Source: Mycolicibacterium alvei (GTDB taxonomy: Bacteria > Actinomycetota > Actinomycetes > Mycobacteriales > Mycobacteriaceae). Taken from it: 64,000 nucleotides of DNA. The translations under genes were made by a program, and so were the position numbers. The notes beneath the pieces were generated by a model. It made no database searches. It saw nothing but the letters and a program-made list of their open reading frames with translations, and was not told the origin of the DNA. Where the stretch lies: positions 682,001-746,000 of the forward strand of contig NZ_AP022565.1 of assembly GCF_010727325.1 (NCBI RefSeq), written 5' to 3'. Shown here in pieces: positions 1-10,088 of the stretch. Each line of letters begins with the position of its first letter. The stretch's first letter is position 1.

Positions 1-270
1 TTTGGTCTTGATGCCGGGACCCGCGACGCGTAACCAGCCCCGCATTTCCCGGCCGCCCATCACCATGGGTTCGACGTGGTCGCGCTGGAGCAGCTTGTCG
101 GCGTCGTCCCGGGATAGGCGCACCATCAGGCCACCGTCGCGGGACGCTGCGACGGCCAGGTGCCCGTTGACCAGGAACGCCAGCCCGCCGAACATGCGCT
201 TCTCGTCGACGCCGTTTTCGGACGCCGTCAACTCGCGGATGCGGTCGGCCAGGTCCGGGTCGAAGGTCAA
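1..270 (-). CDS. TfoX N-terminal domain protein (partial)
   Basis: The gene runs off the left edge of the window, and only the first 90 codons are present. The visible product starts TFDPDLADRIRELT and contains the pattern RMFGGLAFLVNGHLAV typical of the TfoX/Sxy N-terminal domain, a small fold of unclear function outside competent Gram-negative bacteria. The only usable start in this frame is a TTG at 270, because an in-frame stop lies five codons upstream; a purine-rich stretch (GAAGGGG) precedes it. The TTG overlaps the stop codon of the upstream permease gene by 3 bases (TTGA), so the two are probably translated together. The function in mycobacteria is unknown. Confidence 0.72.
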   Translation of the reverse strand, partial: MTFDPDLADRIRELTASENGVDEKRMFGGLAFLVNGHLAVAASRDGGLMVRLSRDDADKLLQRDHVEPMVMGGREMRGWLRVAGPGIKTK

Positions 271-1697
271 TCGGACCCCTTCGACTCAAGATCTGCGTAA
301 AAGGCGGCTTCGCGGGCCAGGTGTTCGGGGCGACGCCGCAGCACCAACCAAGCGATACCCAGCACCAGGAACCACGCCGGCGTCACCAGTTCAGCCTGCA
401 GGGTGTCTTCCTTCTGGGTGAACGCCCACAGTAGGAAGGCGAAGAAGGCCAGGACGACGTAGCACATGAAGACACCGCCGGGCATCTTGAACTTCGATGC
501 CTCGTGCAGTTCCGGCCGGCGCCTGCGGTACACGAGGTAGCTGACCAGAATGATCGTCCAGACGAAGATGAAGCACAGCGACGAGATGGTGGTGATCAAG
601 GTGAAGGCCGCGACGATCGAGTCGCCCGCGACCACCATGACCACACCCGACAGGAGGAACACCCCGGACAGGAACAAGGCGTTGGCAGGCACGCGCCGGG
701 ATGTGAGCCGGCCGAACAGGCTGGGTGCGTCACCTTCGGTGGCCAGGCCGTACACCATCCGGGAGGTCGAATAGATGCCGGAGTTGGCCGACGATGTCGC
801 CGAGGTGAGCACCACGAAGTTGACCACCGACGCGGCAACTCCCAGGCCCGCGAGGCTGAACATCGCCACGAACGGGCTCAGGTTGGCGTCGATCTCGCGC
901 CACGGGGTGACCGCGACGATGATGGTCAGGGCCGCGACATAGAAGAGCATGACGCGGACCGGGATCGAGTTGATCGCCTTGGGGAGGTTGCGTTCGGGAT
1001 CCTTTGCCTCGGCCGCGGTGGTGCCGACGAGCTCGATTCCGACGAATGCGAAGGTTGCGATCTGGAATCCGGCGACGAAACCCATTGGGCCGGTGGGGAA
1101 GAAGCCACCGTCATTCCACAGATTGGCGAAGGACGCCTGGGCCCCGGTGGGGGCGGTGAAGCTGGTGAAGATCATGACCAGACCGATGACGATCAACGTC
1201 ACGATCGCGATGATCTTGATCAAGGCGAACCAGAACTCGGTCTCGCCGAAGGCCCGCACGGTCGGCAGGTTCAATCCGATCAGCACCACGACCGTGGCGA
1301 GCGCCGGTATCCACAGCGGTAGGTCCGGCCACCAGAAGGCCACGTATCCGGCGATCACCACCACGTCGGCGACGCCCGTGACGATCCAGCAGAACCAGTA
1401 CGTCCAGCCGGTGAAGAACCCCGCCCACGGGCCGAGCAGGTCGGCCGCGAAGTCGGCGAACGACTTGTAGTGCAGGTTGGACAGCAGCAGCTCGCCCATC
1501 GCCCGCATGACGAAGAAGAGCATGAAGCCGATGATCATGTAGACGAACAGCACCGACGGTCCGGCCAGCGAGATGGTCTTGCCCGAACCCATGAACAGGC
1601 CCGTGCCGATCGCGCCGCCGATCGCGATCAGCTGGATATGCCGGTTGGAGAGCTGGCGGGAGAGGTGTCGTTCGTCGGTGGCTGCGTCTGACGTCAC
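267..1697 (-). CDS. cycA: D-serine/D-alanine/glycine:H+ symporter CycA
   Basis: A 476-residue amino acid permease of the APC superfamily with about 12 hydrophobic segments. The N-terminal signature GGAIGTGLFMGSGKTISLAG (from residue 27) and the stretch AFVGIELVGTTAAE are nearly identical to enterobacterial CycA, which imports D-serine, D-alanine and glycine and admits D-cycloserine. Length matches the family. The start is a GTG at 1697 without a strong ribosome binding site. It ends inside the start codon of the TfoX-like gene, suggesting a two-gene unit. Loss or change of CycA is a known route to D-cycloserine tolerance in mycobacteria; no defect is visible here. Confidence 0.93.
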   Translation of the reverse strand: MTSDAATDERHLSRQLSNRHIQLIAIGGAIGTGLFMGSGKTISLAGPSVLFVYMIIGFMLFFVMRAMGELLLSNLHYKSFADFAADLLGPWAGFFTGWTYWFCWIVTGVADVVVIAGYVAFWWPDLPLWIPALATVVVLIGLNLPTVRAFGETEFWFALIKIIAIVTLIVIGLVMIFTSFTAPTGAQASFANLWNDGGFFPTGPMGFVAGFQIATFAFVGIELVGTTAAEAKDPERNLPKAINSIPVRVMLFYVAALTIIVAVTPWREIDANLSPFVAMFSLAGLGVAASVVNFVVLTSATSSANSGIYSTSRMVYGLATEGDAPSLFGRLTSRRVPANALFLSGVFLLSGVVMVVAGDSIVAAFTLITTISSLCFIFVWTIILVSYLVYRRRRPELHEASKFKMPGGVFMCYVVLAFFAFLLWAFTQKEDTLQAELVTPAWFLVLGIAWLVLRRRPEHLAREAAFYADLESKGSD

Positions 1698-1731
1698 ACC
1701 GTGAAGGATTCCAGACGGCGCAATCTCGGTG

Positions 1732-4077
1732 TCAGGCGGCCGCGCTCACCTCGGCCGCCGGTTCCAGTGCAGCCACGATGATGTCGGCCACGTCGGTCAT
1801 CGGCTTGACCTGTAGTGCCTCCAGCACCTCGGCCGGGACCTCGTCCAGGTCGGGCTCGTTGCGCTGGGGGATGAAGACCGTCTTCAACCCGGCGCGTTGT
1901 GCTGCCAGCAGCTTCTGCTTCACGCCGCCGATCGGCAGTACCCGGCCGTTCAGCGTGACCTCACCGGTCATGCCGACGTCGCCGCGGACCTGACGCCCGG
2001 TGGCCATCGACACCAGTGCCGTGACCATCGTGACGCCGGCCGACGGGCCGTCCTTGGGCACCGCGCCCGCCGGGACGTGCACGTGGATCTGGCGATCCAG
2101 CGTCGTCGGGTCGATGCCCAACTGCTCGGCGTGGGAGCGGACGTAGGACAGCGCGATCTGTGCCGACTCCTTCATCACGTCACCCAGCTGCCCCGTCAGC
2201 TTCAACCCCGGCTCTCCGGCATTGGCATTTGCCTCGATGTAGAGCACATCGCCGCCCAGGCCGGTCACGGCCAGGCCGGTCGCCACGCCGGGAACCGCGG
2301 TGCGTTCGTCGGACTCCGGCGTGAACCGCGGACGGCCCAGGTACTCAACGAGATCCGGTTCGTCGACGACGACGCGGTCGATCGGCCCGTCCTGCAGTTT
2401 GGTCGTGACCTTGCGCAGCGCCTTGGCCAGCAACCGTTCGAACTGCCGGACACCTGGCTCACGCGTGTAGTCCGCGGCGATCTTGCGCAATGCCGCGTCC
2501 GTCACCCGCACTTCTTCGGTGGTCAACGCCGCCCGCTCGGCCTGCCGGGGGAGCAGGTAGTCCCGCGCGATGGCGACCTTGTCGTCCTCGGTGTAACCGT
2601 CGAGCTGGATCAGCTCCATCCGGTCCAGCAGCGCCGACGGGATGTTTTCGATGACGTTGGCCGTCGCCAGGAACACGACGTCGGACAGATCCAGATCCAG
2701 CTCCAGGTAGTGGTCGCGGAACGTGTGGTTCTGCGCCGGGTCCAGCACCTCCAGGAGTGCGGCCGACGGATCACCGCGGTAGTCCGAGCCCACCTTGTCG
2801 ATCTCATCCAGCAGCACGACGGGATTCATCGAACCCGCCTCGCCGATGGCCCGCACGACGCGGCCCGGCAGCGCGCCGACGTAGGTACGCCGGTGGCCAC
2901 GGATCTCGGCCTCGTCGCGCACGCCGCCCAGGGCGACGCGCACGAACCTGCGGCCCAGCGCGCGGGCGACGGACTCACCCAGCGAGGTCTTACCGACCCC
3001 GGGCGGCCCGGCCAGCACCATCACTGCGCCCGAACCGCGGCCACCCACGACGGCCATGCCGCGCTGGGCGCGACGTGCCCGCACGGCCAGGTACTCGACG
3101 ATGCGGTCCTTGACGTCGTCCAGACCGTGGTGGTCGGCGTCCAGGATCTCCCGGGCGCCCTTGAGGTCGGTCGAGTCCTCGGTCCGCACGTTCCACGGCA
3201 GGTCCAGCACGGTATCCAACCAGGTACGGATCCAGCCGCCCTCGGGGCTCTGCTCGCTGGACCGCTCCAGCTTGCCGACCTCGCGCAGCGCAGCCTCGCG
3301 GACTTTCTCCGGCAGGTCGGCGGCCTCGACGCGGGCCCGGTAGTCATCTGATCCGTCCGGCTCGCCGTCGCCGAGTTCCTTCCGGATAGCGGCCAGCTGC
3401 TGGCGCAGCAGGAATTCCTTCTGCTGCTTGTCCATGCCGGCGCGGACGTCCTCGGCGATCTTGTCGTTGACCTCGACCTCGGCCAGGTGTTCACCGGTCC
3501 ACTCGATCAGCAATCCGAGGCGACGACCCACATCTGAGGTCTCCAGAAGCTCACGCTTCTGCACATCGGTCAGGTACGAGGCGTAGCCGGCCGTGTCCGC
3601 CAACGCGGAGGGGTCGGTGATCTTGTTGACCACGTCCACGATCTGCCAGGCTTCACGCCGCTGCAGCATGGCCAGCAGCAGCTTCTTGTATTCGGCGGCC
3701 AGCGCCTTGGTCTCGTCGGCGGTGGAATCTGTGGGTTCGGGCGCTTCCTGCACCTCGACCCACAGGGCCGCACCCGGTCCGGTGGTTCCCGAACCGATGT
3801 GTGCGCGGTGTTCACCGCGGACGACGGCAGCTTCTGCACCACCGGGCATGCGCCCGACCTGCACGATCGACGCGATCACACCGTGAGTGGGGTAGCGGTC
3901 GTCCAGGCGTGGGGCGATCAGCAGCTTGCCGGATTCGCTGGCCTGAGCGGCATCGATAGCCGCGCGGGCAGCATCGTCGAGTTCGATGGGCACCACCATT
4001 CCGGGCAGGACGATGGGCTCGCTCAGGAACAGGACCGGCACTGCGTTTGATTCGGACATCGCGTTTGATTCGGACAT
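1732..4077 (-). CDS. lon: ATP-dependent Lon protease
   Basis: Lon is a soluble hexameric AAA+ serine protease that removes misfolded and regulatory proteins. Counting from one codon upstream of the ATG, the protein shows an N-terminal substrate domain (to about residue 230), a Walker A motif GPPGVGKT near 358-365, and the protease domain with PKDGPSAG (catalytic Ser about 680) and GGVKQK (catalytic Lys about 721). Length (781) is normal for actinobacterial Lon. The start is ATG 4077, preceded by GGAGG at a 4-base spacing. The first six codons are an almost exact tandem copy of the next six, so ATG 4059 is a second possible start. M. tuberculosis lacks Lon, so its presence fits a fast-growing or environmental species. 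Confidence 0.96.
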   Translation of the reverse strand: MSESNAMSESNAVPVLFLSEPIVLPGMVVPIELDDAARAAIDAAQASESGKLLIAPRLDDRYPTHGVIASIVQVGRMPGGAEAAVVRGEHRAHIGSGTTGPGAALWVEVQEAPEPTDSTADETKALAAEYKKLLLAMLQRREAWQIVDVVNKITDPSALADTAGYASYLTDVQKRELLETSDVGRRLGLLIEWTGEHLAEVEVNDKIAEDVRAGMDKQQKEFLLRQQLAAIRKELGDGEPDGSDDYRARVEAADLPEKVREAALREVGKLERSSEQSPEGGWIRTWLDTVLDLPWNVRTEDSTDLKGAREILDADHHGLDDVKDRIVEYLAVRARRAQRGMAVVGGRGSGAVMVLAGPPGVGKTSLGESVARALGRRFVRVALGGVRDEAEIRGHRRTYVGALPGRVVRAIGEAGSMNPVVLLDEIDKVGSDYRGDPSAALLEVLDPAQNHTFRDHYLELDLDLSDVVFLATANVIENIPSALLDRMELIQLDGYTEDDKVAIARDYLLPRQAERAALTTEEVRVTDAALRKIAADYTREPGVRQFERLLAKALRKVTTKLQDGPIDRVVVDEPDLVEYLGRPRFTPESDERTAVPGVATGLAVTGLGGDVLYIEANANAGEPGLKLTGQLGDVMKESAQIALSYVRSHAEQLGIDPTTLDRQIHVHVPAGAVPKDGPSAGVTMVTALVSMATGRQVRGDVGMTGEVTLNGRVLPIGGVKQKLLAAQRAGLKTVFIPQRNEPDLDEVPAEVLEALQVKPMTDVADIIVAALEPAAEVSAAA

Positions 4078-4089
4078 CAAACCTCCAAA

Positions 4090-4110
4090 GTTCAGTCTGA
4101 TGCGCTCAAC
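4090..4110 (-). promoter_or_regulatory. HAIR-like (HspR) operator upstream of lon
   Basis: On the lon strand this is GTTGAGC, seven bases, then ACTGAAC. The HspR-associated inverted repeat is CTTGAGT-N7-ACTCAAG; each half here matches 5 of 7 bases with the exact 7-base spacer. It ends 12 bases before the lon ATG. Control of lon by HspR through HAIR is established in other actinomycetes, so heat-shock repression is a reasonable inference. The match is imperfect and no other operator was seen. Confidence 0.5.
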
Positions 4111-5406
4111 CTTGGTCGGGTCAGGTTTGTTCCCGGGATATCCGGTGTCCGGGTTCGCCGTGAGTGAACGGAAGCTAAGCGGCGCGTCTATTGACCACGA
4201 TATGGATTTCGCGGGTGAGTACCCGCAGGCCGCCGGTCAGTGGTGGCGCGGTGGACCGGTAGGTGGCGCCGGTGGGGGTGATGTGTTTTGTGATGTGTCG
4301 GCCTGATTCGTCGACTCCCGCCACTACGTGCCAGCCGGGCGTTTCTTTGACGTAGTTGCAGTGTTCGCACAATCCCTGGCCGTTGGCGGCGCTGGTGGGC
4401 CCGTTCCGGTGATAAGGCTGCACGTGGTCGATGTGGCGGATCGGGGCGTTGCAGTAGGGCGTGCGGCAGGTTTGGTCGCGGATGGCGATGAATCGGGCGA
4501 GGCCTTTGGGGAAGCGTCGTGACCGGGATTCCATGGCGACCAGCGCTCCGGTGTCGGGTGCGGCGTAGAGGCGTCGCAGGGTGGCCCAGGAGTTCTCGTC
4601 GGCGAGGGCGTCGGCGATCATGCGCCGGGCTTCCGCTGCCGGAATCGGTCCGTGGCCCTGCAGGTAAGCGGGTTGCGCACTTCCGGCGAACAGGGTGTCG
4701 TCGGAGAGCACGAGGTTGACCCCGACGGGGACCGGTGTGGTGACATCGCGGCCGGTGACGCGGGCGACCAGGGTGTCGGCCATGGCCTGGCCGCGGTTGC
4801 GGCCGTCGGGGCAGCGGTCGGCCGAGTCGGTGAGTGCGTCGCGCACGGAGGCCGCATCGGTTGCCGGCAGCAGGGCCGTGACGATGGCCATGTTGTCGGC
4901 GGCGGGCCGGAAGGTGACGTTGCGGTCTTCGGGTGCCCTGGTTGCCCGGTCCATGACGGCTATCGGATCGAGTTGGTAGGCAATGGCTTTGGCGTCGTTG
5001 CGGATGCGGGTGTCGCCGAGTCCGATCAGGTTGGTGTGGTCGGCGCAGAGTTGATGGTCGAGGCGGCGCCGGTCGGTGGGGGACAGGCAGGCGGCTTCGC
5101 GCACGATCAGTCGGGCGCGCGCTTCGGTGAGTGTGCCGGTTTCGAGGGCGGCCAGGGTATGGGGCATGTCGTGGACGAGGATGCGGGCGTCGGAGAGGTA
5201 GCGGTTGCCGTGGGTTGGTGAGTCCATGCGGGCCAGGCCGATTTCCGAGCCGAGTCCTCGGCCTCGACGGGATATGGGTATTCGGGTGGCGGATTCTCTG
5301 GCGCGACGGGCGGTGTCGAGGGCGGCGGTGGCGCGGGCTTGTCCGGCTGCGGCGGCGGCTTTGAGCCGTTCGAGTTCCGCGATGCGATCCCGAAGCTCCG
5401 CTTCGC

Positions 5407-5421
5407 CGGCAGCGGGATCGA
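5407..5421. repeat. Target site duplication of IS481 element, left copy
   Basis: Fifteen bases, CGGCAGCGGGATCGA, occur here and again at 6851-6865, exactly flanking the element. Fifteen is at the long end of what IS481-family elements produce. The duplicated bases encode part of VDPAA in the interrupted HNH gene. Confidence 0.9.
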
Positions 5422-6850
5422 TGTGATGTATCAGGACATCGGTGACAGTTCTGTATCAGGACATCGGTGACAGTTGATGTATCAGGACATTGGTGACGTT
5501 TCATCGGTCTTGGCGTGGGCCGCGGGGTTGTCCGTTGCCGACGTATCGCACTCCGGGTGCGGGTCGTGTGTGCTCGATGAGGACTTCGCCGTCGAGGTCG
5601 GCCACGGTGATGCTGTCGCCGTCGATGACGACGAGGACCTGGTCGAAACTGCGTCGGCCGTCGACTTGGTAGTGAATTCCGGCGACGCTGAACGAGCCTG
5701 TGCTGGTCAGCGTCTTGACGAAGGTGCCTGCGGGTAGGTCCTTGGGTGTCGGCGCGGGCCGGTGCTTCTTGGGTGTGGGTGGGGCGAATAACGGCTTGTC
5801 AGGCTTGGGGCGAGGAGCTTCGGCTTTGGGGGTGGCCTCCCACGCCGCGCGGCGTGACACGTCCAGGTAGTCCTTGGTGAGGACGTTCGGTGTTGTAGAT
5901 GACATCGAAGGCGTCGACCTGGGCCTGTAGTTCTTCGAGCGTCTCAGCGAGGGGCTGTTTGTCGAGGTAGCGAAACAGGGTCTGGTGGAAGCGTTCGTTT
6001 TTGCCCTGGGTGGTGGGCTTGTGGGGCTTGCCGGTGATCGCCTCCACGCCCAGGCGCGACACATGCGCGACGAGTTGGCCGTTCTGCCCGCGTCGGGACG
6101 GATTCAGCGCAGCCCCGTTGTCAGAGAGCAGTCGTTGCGGGACGCCGTGGGCGGCAATAGCCTTGTCCACCACAGTGATTGCGTCCTTGGCGGTCTCGCC
6201 CCAGGCGACGTGGGAGGCAACCGCGTAGCGGGAGTGGTCGTCGATGAGCTGGAAGATCACGCACTTGCGGCCACCGGCGAGGACGTACTCGGTGGCATCG
6301 AGTTGCCAGCACGCGTTCGGGGCTGGATAGACGAACCGTCGCCACGCCGAGCGGGGCTTTTTCTTCGGCTCAAGCCGAGCGACCCCGGCCTCACGGAAGA
6401 TGCGTGCCAGCGACGCGGTGGAGGGACCTGCTGAAGGCCCATCGCACCCATCTTGTCGTACACGCTGATCGGCCCGTGGTCAGGCCGGAGGCCTCCAGAG
6501 CGGCTCGCACGGCCACGGCCTGTTGTTTGAGCTCGTCGCTCAACGTTGCCGGACTGGACTTCGGTCGTCGGGTCCTGGGTTCGAGCACCGCGGCCGGCCC
6601 GTCGGCCTTCGCCCGCTTGCGCAACTCGTAGAACGTTTTTCGGGAGATTCCGTGCTCGGCGCAAAAGGTTGATACCGCCCCGCGGGGCGCGTCATCGGGC
6701 CACTGGGAGATCGCCAGGCGGATCCGAGGATCGATGGGTTCATTGACAGCCACCGCCTGAGCCTGCGGGCAGAAGTGTCACCACCAAGACCATCCGAACT
6801 GTCACCGATGTCCTGATGCAGAACTGTCACCGATGTCTTGAGACATAACA
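5422..6850. mobile_element. IS481-family insertion sequence, 1429 bp
   Basis: Bounded by TGT...ACA ends and terminal inverted repeats of 54 bp with four mismatches (5422-5475 and 6797-6850). Each terminal repeat holds two tandem units of TATCAGGACATCGGTGAC-like sequence about 25 bp apart, and the left end carries a third at 5479, probably transposase binding sites. A single transposase region on the minus strand encodes an HTH domain and an integrase-type catalytic core but has three frame breaks. The flanking 15-bp duplication shows a simple insertion into the HNH gene. Confidence 0.9.
5501..6753 (-). pseudogene. IS481-family transposase, three frameshifts
   Basis: The reading starts at GTG 6753 (VNEPIDPRIRLAISQWPD) with a helix-turn-helix region (FCAEHGISRKTFYELRKRAK). 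After ASGL near 6485 the family sequence DHGPISVYDKMGAMGL continues one frame over. Near 6425 it moves again to STASLARIFREAGVARLEPK and then CVIFQLIDDHSRY, with an rve-type catalytic core holding DDHSR, LSDNGAA and GKNERFHQTLFRYL. A third break near 5855 leads into RAAWEATPKAEAPRPK and the C-terminal domain. Each break is explained by one missing base in a G/C run. As written the enzyme cannot be made; sequencing or assembly error is a real alternative. Confidence 0.85.
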
Positions 6851-6865
6851 CGGCAGCGGGATCGA
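6851..6865. repeat. Target site duplication of IS481 element, right copy
   Basis: Exact 15-base repeat of 5407-5421, directly after the ACA end of the element. Confidence 0.9.
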
Positions 6866-6879
6866 CCCTCACGAATCTA

Positions 6880-6895
6880 TCGAACATGTGTTCGA
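6880..6895 (-). promoter_or_regulatory. SOS box (LexA operator)
   Basis: TCGAAC-N4-GTTCGA is a perfect match to the mycobacterial LexA site and is fully palindromic. It covers the ATG at 6887 in the 5' part of the HNH gene, so repression would block the promoter or start region directly. LexA control is known for several mycobacterial 13E12-family genes. The IS481 element lies 29 bp downstream. Confidence 0.85.
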
Positions 6896-6970
6896 TACTA
6901 CGCCACTCCGGTGACATTGTCTCGCAAATCTCGCCTTCGGAGTGCTTTCGGGTTGCACGATCGATTCTCG

Positions 6971-6997
6971 GCTGCCTTCCCGTCAGGCGAAGGCAGC
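6971..6997. other. Perfect 9-bp stem-loop in the 6918-7114 intergenic region
   Basis: GCTGCCTTC and GAAGGCAGC form a 9-bp stem around a 9-base loop. There is no T-run on either side, so it is not a standard terminator. It lies between the broken HNH gene and a small membrane protein gene; its role is unknown. Confidence 0.4.
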
Positions 6998-7114
6998 GAT
7001 CTCGCGGGTGTGAGGTGCCGCGGGCTGCGTACACCGAGCTGGAAAAGGGGCATACCAGAGGGAAATTGGTGCTGCGACCGTGACCGATCACGCCTTGCGA
7101 CGTAGCATCCAGTC

Positions 7115-7315
7115 ATGAACCGGGGATTCGTCGTTTCGTTCGCGATCGGTGTGATCGTGGCGCTGTTCGGCCTCATCTGGGCACTGCAAGGTTTCGGGGT
7201 GCTACAGGGCAGCCCGATGAGCAACACCACTACCTGGTCGGTCGTCGGCCCGATCACGGCGGTGATCGGGGTCGTAATCGCCGGGTGGAGTTGGCGCAAG
7301 CTCAAGTCACGGTGA
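7115..7315 (+). CDS. Small two-helix membrane protein
   Basis: A 66-residue protein (MNRGFVVSFAIGVIVALFGL...) with two hydrophobic segments at about residues 5-27 and 42-60 and a basic C-terminal tail (WRKLKSR), so both ends probably lie on the same side of the membrane. No catalytic motif is visible. Its 3' end overlaps the convergent molybdopterin oxidoreductase gene by 14 bases. Codon use matches neighbours and the reading ends normally, so it is likely real, but the function is unknown. Confidence 0.7.
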   Translation: MNRGFVVSFAIGVIVALFGLIWALQGFGVLQGSPMSNTTTWSVVGPITAVIGVVIAGWSWRKLKSR

Positions 7316-8852
7316 AGTTCACCGAATGCCAACCGGTGGCGCCGTCGGGCACTGTGTCGGTGTGATCCGAGGTCTGGACCGCGCCGGTGTTGTCGGTGGC
7401 CCGCACCGTGATCGTATGGCTACCAGGACTGCTCGTCTGCCAGGGCAGGCTCCATAACCGCCACGTCTGGTTCGAATAGGCGGCACCCAAGAGCGCGGGT
7501 TGCCATGGACCGTCGTCGATTCGGACCTCCACGCCGCGCACGCCGCGGTTCTGTGCCCAGGCGACTCCCCCGAAAGTCGTCGGCCCCGCCGCCACTCGTT
7601 GACCCCGCTTCGGCACGTCGATGCGCGACTCGGTTTTGACGGGGCCGCGCGGGGCCCAGCCCTGTTTGGTCCAATAGGCAGCTGCCCGGTCGAATCGGGT
7701 CAATTCCAGGTCGGTGACCCACTTCGTTGCGGACACATAGCCGTAGAGTCCGGCCACCACCAGTCTCGCCGGATAGCCGTGCTCAACGGGAAGCGGCTGC
7801 CCGTTGAGGCCGATGGCCAGCATGGCATCGCGGCCGTCGCGCAGGGCGTCTAGCGGGGTGCCCACGGTGAACCCGTCTACCGAGGTCGACAGCAACATGT
7901 CCGCATCGGTGGCCACGCCGGCTGCCCGTAGTAGGTCGGTCAGCCGGTAGCCGGTCCATAGTCCGGTCGAGATCAGTTCGCCGCCAACCGGATTGGATAC
8001 GCATGTCAGCGTGACGGCTTTCTTGACGACTTCGAACCGGCTCAGATCGCCGAAGCTGTAGGTGATCTGGCGGTCCACCATGCCGTGGATGCGCAGTCGC
8101 CACTCATCACGGCTCAACTGCGGAACGCTGAGTGCGACATCCACGCGGTAGAAGTCCGCGCTGTCGGTGATGAAGCTGGGCAGCGCAACGTCTTTCGGCT
8201 GGACGTCGGGCGGTATCGGGGGTGCTGGTATGCGTGGCGGAGGTAGCGCAGCGGTGTCGCGTTCTACCGCGACCGAACTCGTCACCCGGCCGACAATGAC
8301 ACCCAGAAGCCCCGTCGCCGCGCCGAATCCGAGCAGGCCGGCGGTGGCCAACCACGTTCGCCTGGTGGTGTCGAACTGTTCGGCATCGTCGTCGTGGGTG
8401 GTCCAGACGCGCTGCACGAGCAGGCGCAGTGCTGCCACTCCGCAGGCCGTGCCCACCACCGTCGGTACGATGTCGAACATTGTCGCGCCGGGGCGCGAGA
8501 GCACGGCCCCGCAGGCGAGCAGTCCGGCGACGACGAAGATCGCGCTGCCGGTCCGACGGCGCCGGGATTCATACGTCGCGGCAATGGCGGCGGTGGTGGC
8601 GATCACCGCCAGTACGACGAGGGCGAGGAACAGTTTGTCCAGGCTGCCCAGGGCTTGGATCACCCCTTCCTTGACGACACCCGGGGTCAGATCCACGATC
8701 GTCGAGCCGACCGCGTTGCGTGGATCGGCCGTCGCCCCAAACGGAATGCTGACGAGTTGAGCGATACCGAGGGAGACCGCGGCGGCGGCAATTCCGCCGA
8801 GCATCCGTGCGTTCGGCGAGGTCTCGGATGAAGACGACGAGGACTGTGCCAT
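7302..8852 (-). CDS. Membrane-anchored sulfite oxidase-type molybdopterin oxidoreductase
   Basis: About 516 residues. Five hydrophobic segments occupy the first 200 residues (for example MLGGIAAAAVSLGIAQLVSI and WLATAGLLGFGAATGLLGVI). They are followed by an extracytoplasmic sulfite oxidase-like molybdopterin domain with the conserved TCVSNPVGG segment, whose Cys would bind molybdenum, then GYVSATKWV, and a C-terminal Mo-co dimerisation-type domain. The substrate cannot be read from sequence. The layout resembles M. tuberculosis Rv0218. ATG 8852 is preferred; GTG 8858 and TTG 8861 are in frame just upstream. The 3' end overlaps the convergent small membrane gene. Confidence 0.85.
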   Translation of the reverse strand: MAQSSSSSSETSPNARMLGGIAAAAVSLGIAQLVSIPFGATADPRNAVGSTIVDLTPGVVKEGVIQALGSLDKLFLALVVLAVIATTAAIAATYESRRRRTGSAIFVVAGLLACGAVLSRPGATMFDIVPTVVGTACGVAALRLLVQRVWTTHDDDAEQFDTTRRTWLATAGLLGFGAATGLLGVIVGRVTSSVAVERDTAALPPPRIPAPPIPPDVQPKDVALPSFITDSADFYRVDVALSVPQLSRDEWRLRIHGMVDRQITYSFGDLSRFEVVKKAVTLTCVSNPVGGELISTGLWTGYRLTDLLRAAGVATDADMLLSTSVDGFTVGTPLDALRDGRDAMLAIGLNGQPLPVEHGYPARLVVAGLYGYVSATKWVTDLELTRFDRAAAYWTKQGWAPRGPVKTESRIDVPKRGQRVAAGPTTFGGVAWAQNRGVRGVEVRIDDGPWQPALLGAAYSNQTWRLWSLPWQTSSPGSHTITVRATDNTGAVQTSDHTDTVPDGATGWHSVNFTVT

Positions 8853-8930
8853 CGCCACCAACCTACTCGCGGTATAACGCCGGGAGCCTGCCGTTGGGGG
8901 TAACGGCAGGCTCCTCGGGTGGGTGGTTCG

Positions 8931-10043
<1,113 letters not shown>

Positions 10044-10088
10044 TTACTAACGGTTGGAACTCGGCGCCGAGACCGACGGTCCGCAAAC

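Larger units (their letters stand above)
4175..6917 (-). pseudogene. DUF222/13E12-type HNH endonuclease gene, interrupted by IS481-family element
   Basis: The C-terminal 400 or so codons (4175 to 5421) carry the DUF222 domain and a terminal HNH nuclease domain (CRTPYCNAPIRHIDHV, then GPTSAANGQGLCEHCN with paired cysteines). The first codons lie beyond the insertion: ATG 6917 gives MSPEWRSIEHMFDRFVRV, or ATG 6887 gives MFDRFVRV. Joining the two sides after removing 5422-6865 restores one frame reading FVRVDPAAGEAELRDR, followed by a coiled-coil-like Ala/Glu-rich stretch. The gene was therefore intact before insertion. A perfect SOS box overlaps its 5' end, as in several mycobacterial 13E12 genes. 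The element now separates that promoter from the body; the downstream part could only be translated from an internal start such as ATG 5227. Confidence 0.85.

Noticed and set aside
2..421. Plus-strand open frame over the first 420 bases
   Set aside because: It runs antisense to the TfoX-like gene and the end of cycA; the minus-strand frames match known families and this one does not.
1897..3351. Long plus-strand open frame (484 codons) inside lon
   Set aside because: Antisense shadow of the high-GC lon gene; composition is His/Arg/Gln-rich and no family is recognised.
4175..5227. HNH protein starting at ATG 5227 as an intact 350-residue gene
   Set aside because: Coding similarity continues upstream to 5421 and beyond the IS481 element, so this is the truncated body of a longer gene.
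4188..5504. 438-codon minus-strand frame overlapping the HNH gene
   Set aside because: Arg/Pro/His-rich shadow in the +1 frame of the DUF222/HNH gene, whose motifs are clear in the other frame.
6871..6900. KstR site at the TCGAAC...GTTCGA palindrome
   Set aside because: The full 16-base match to the SOS box and the 13E12 context explain it better; the KstR flanking T/A positions are not the informative ones here.
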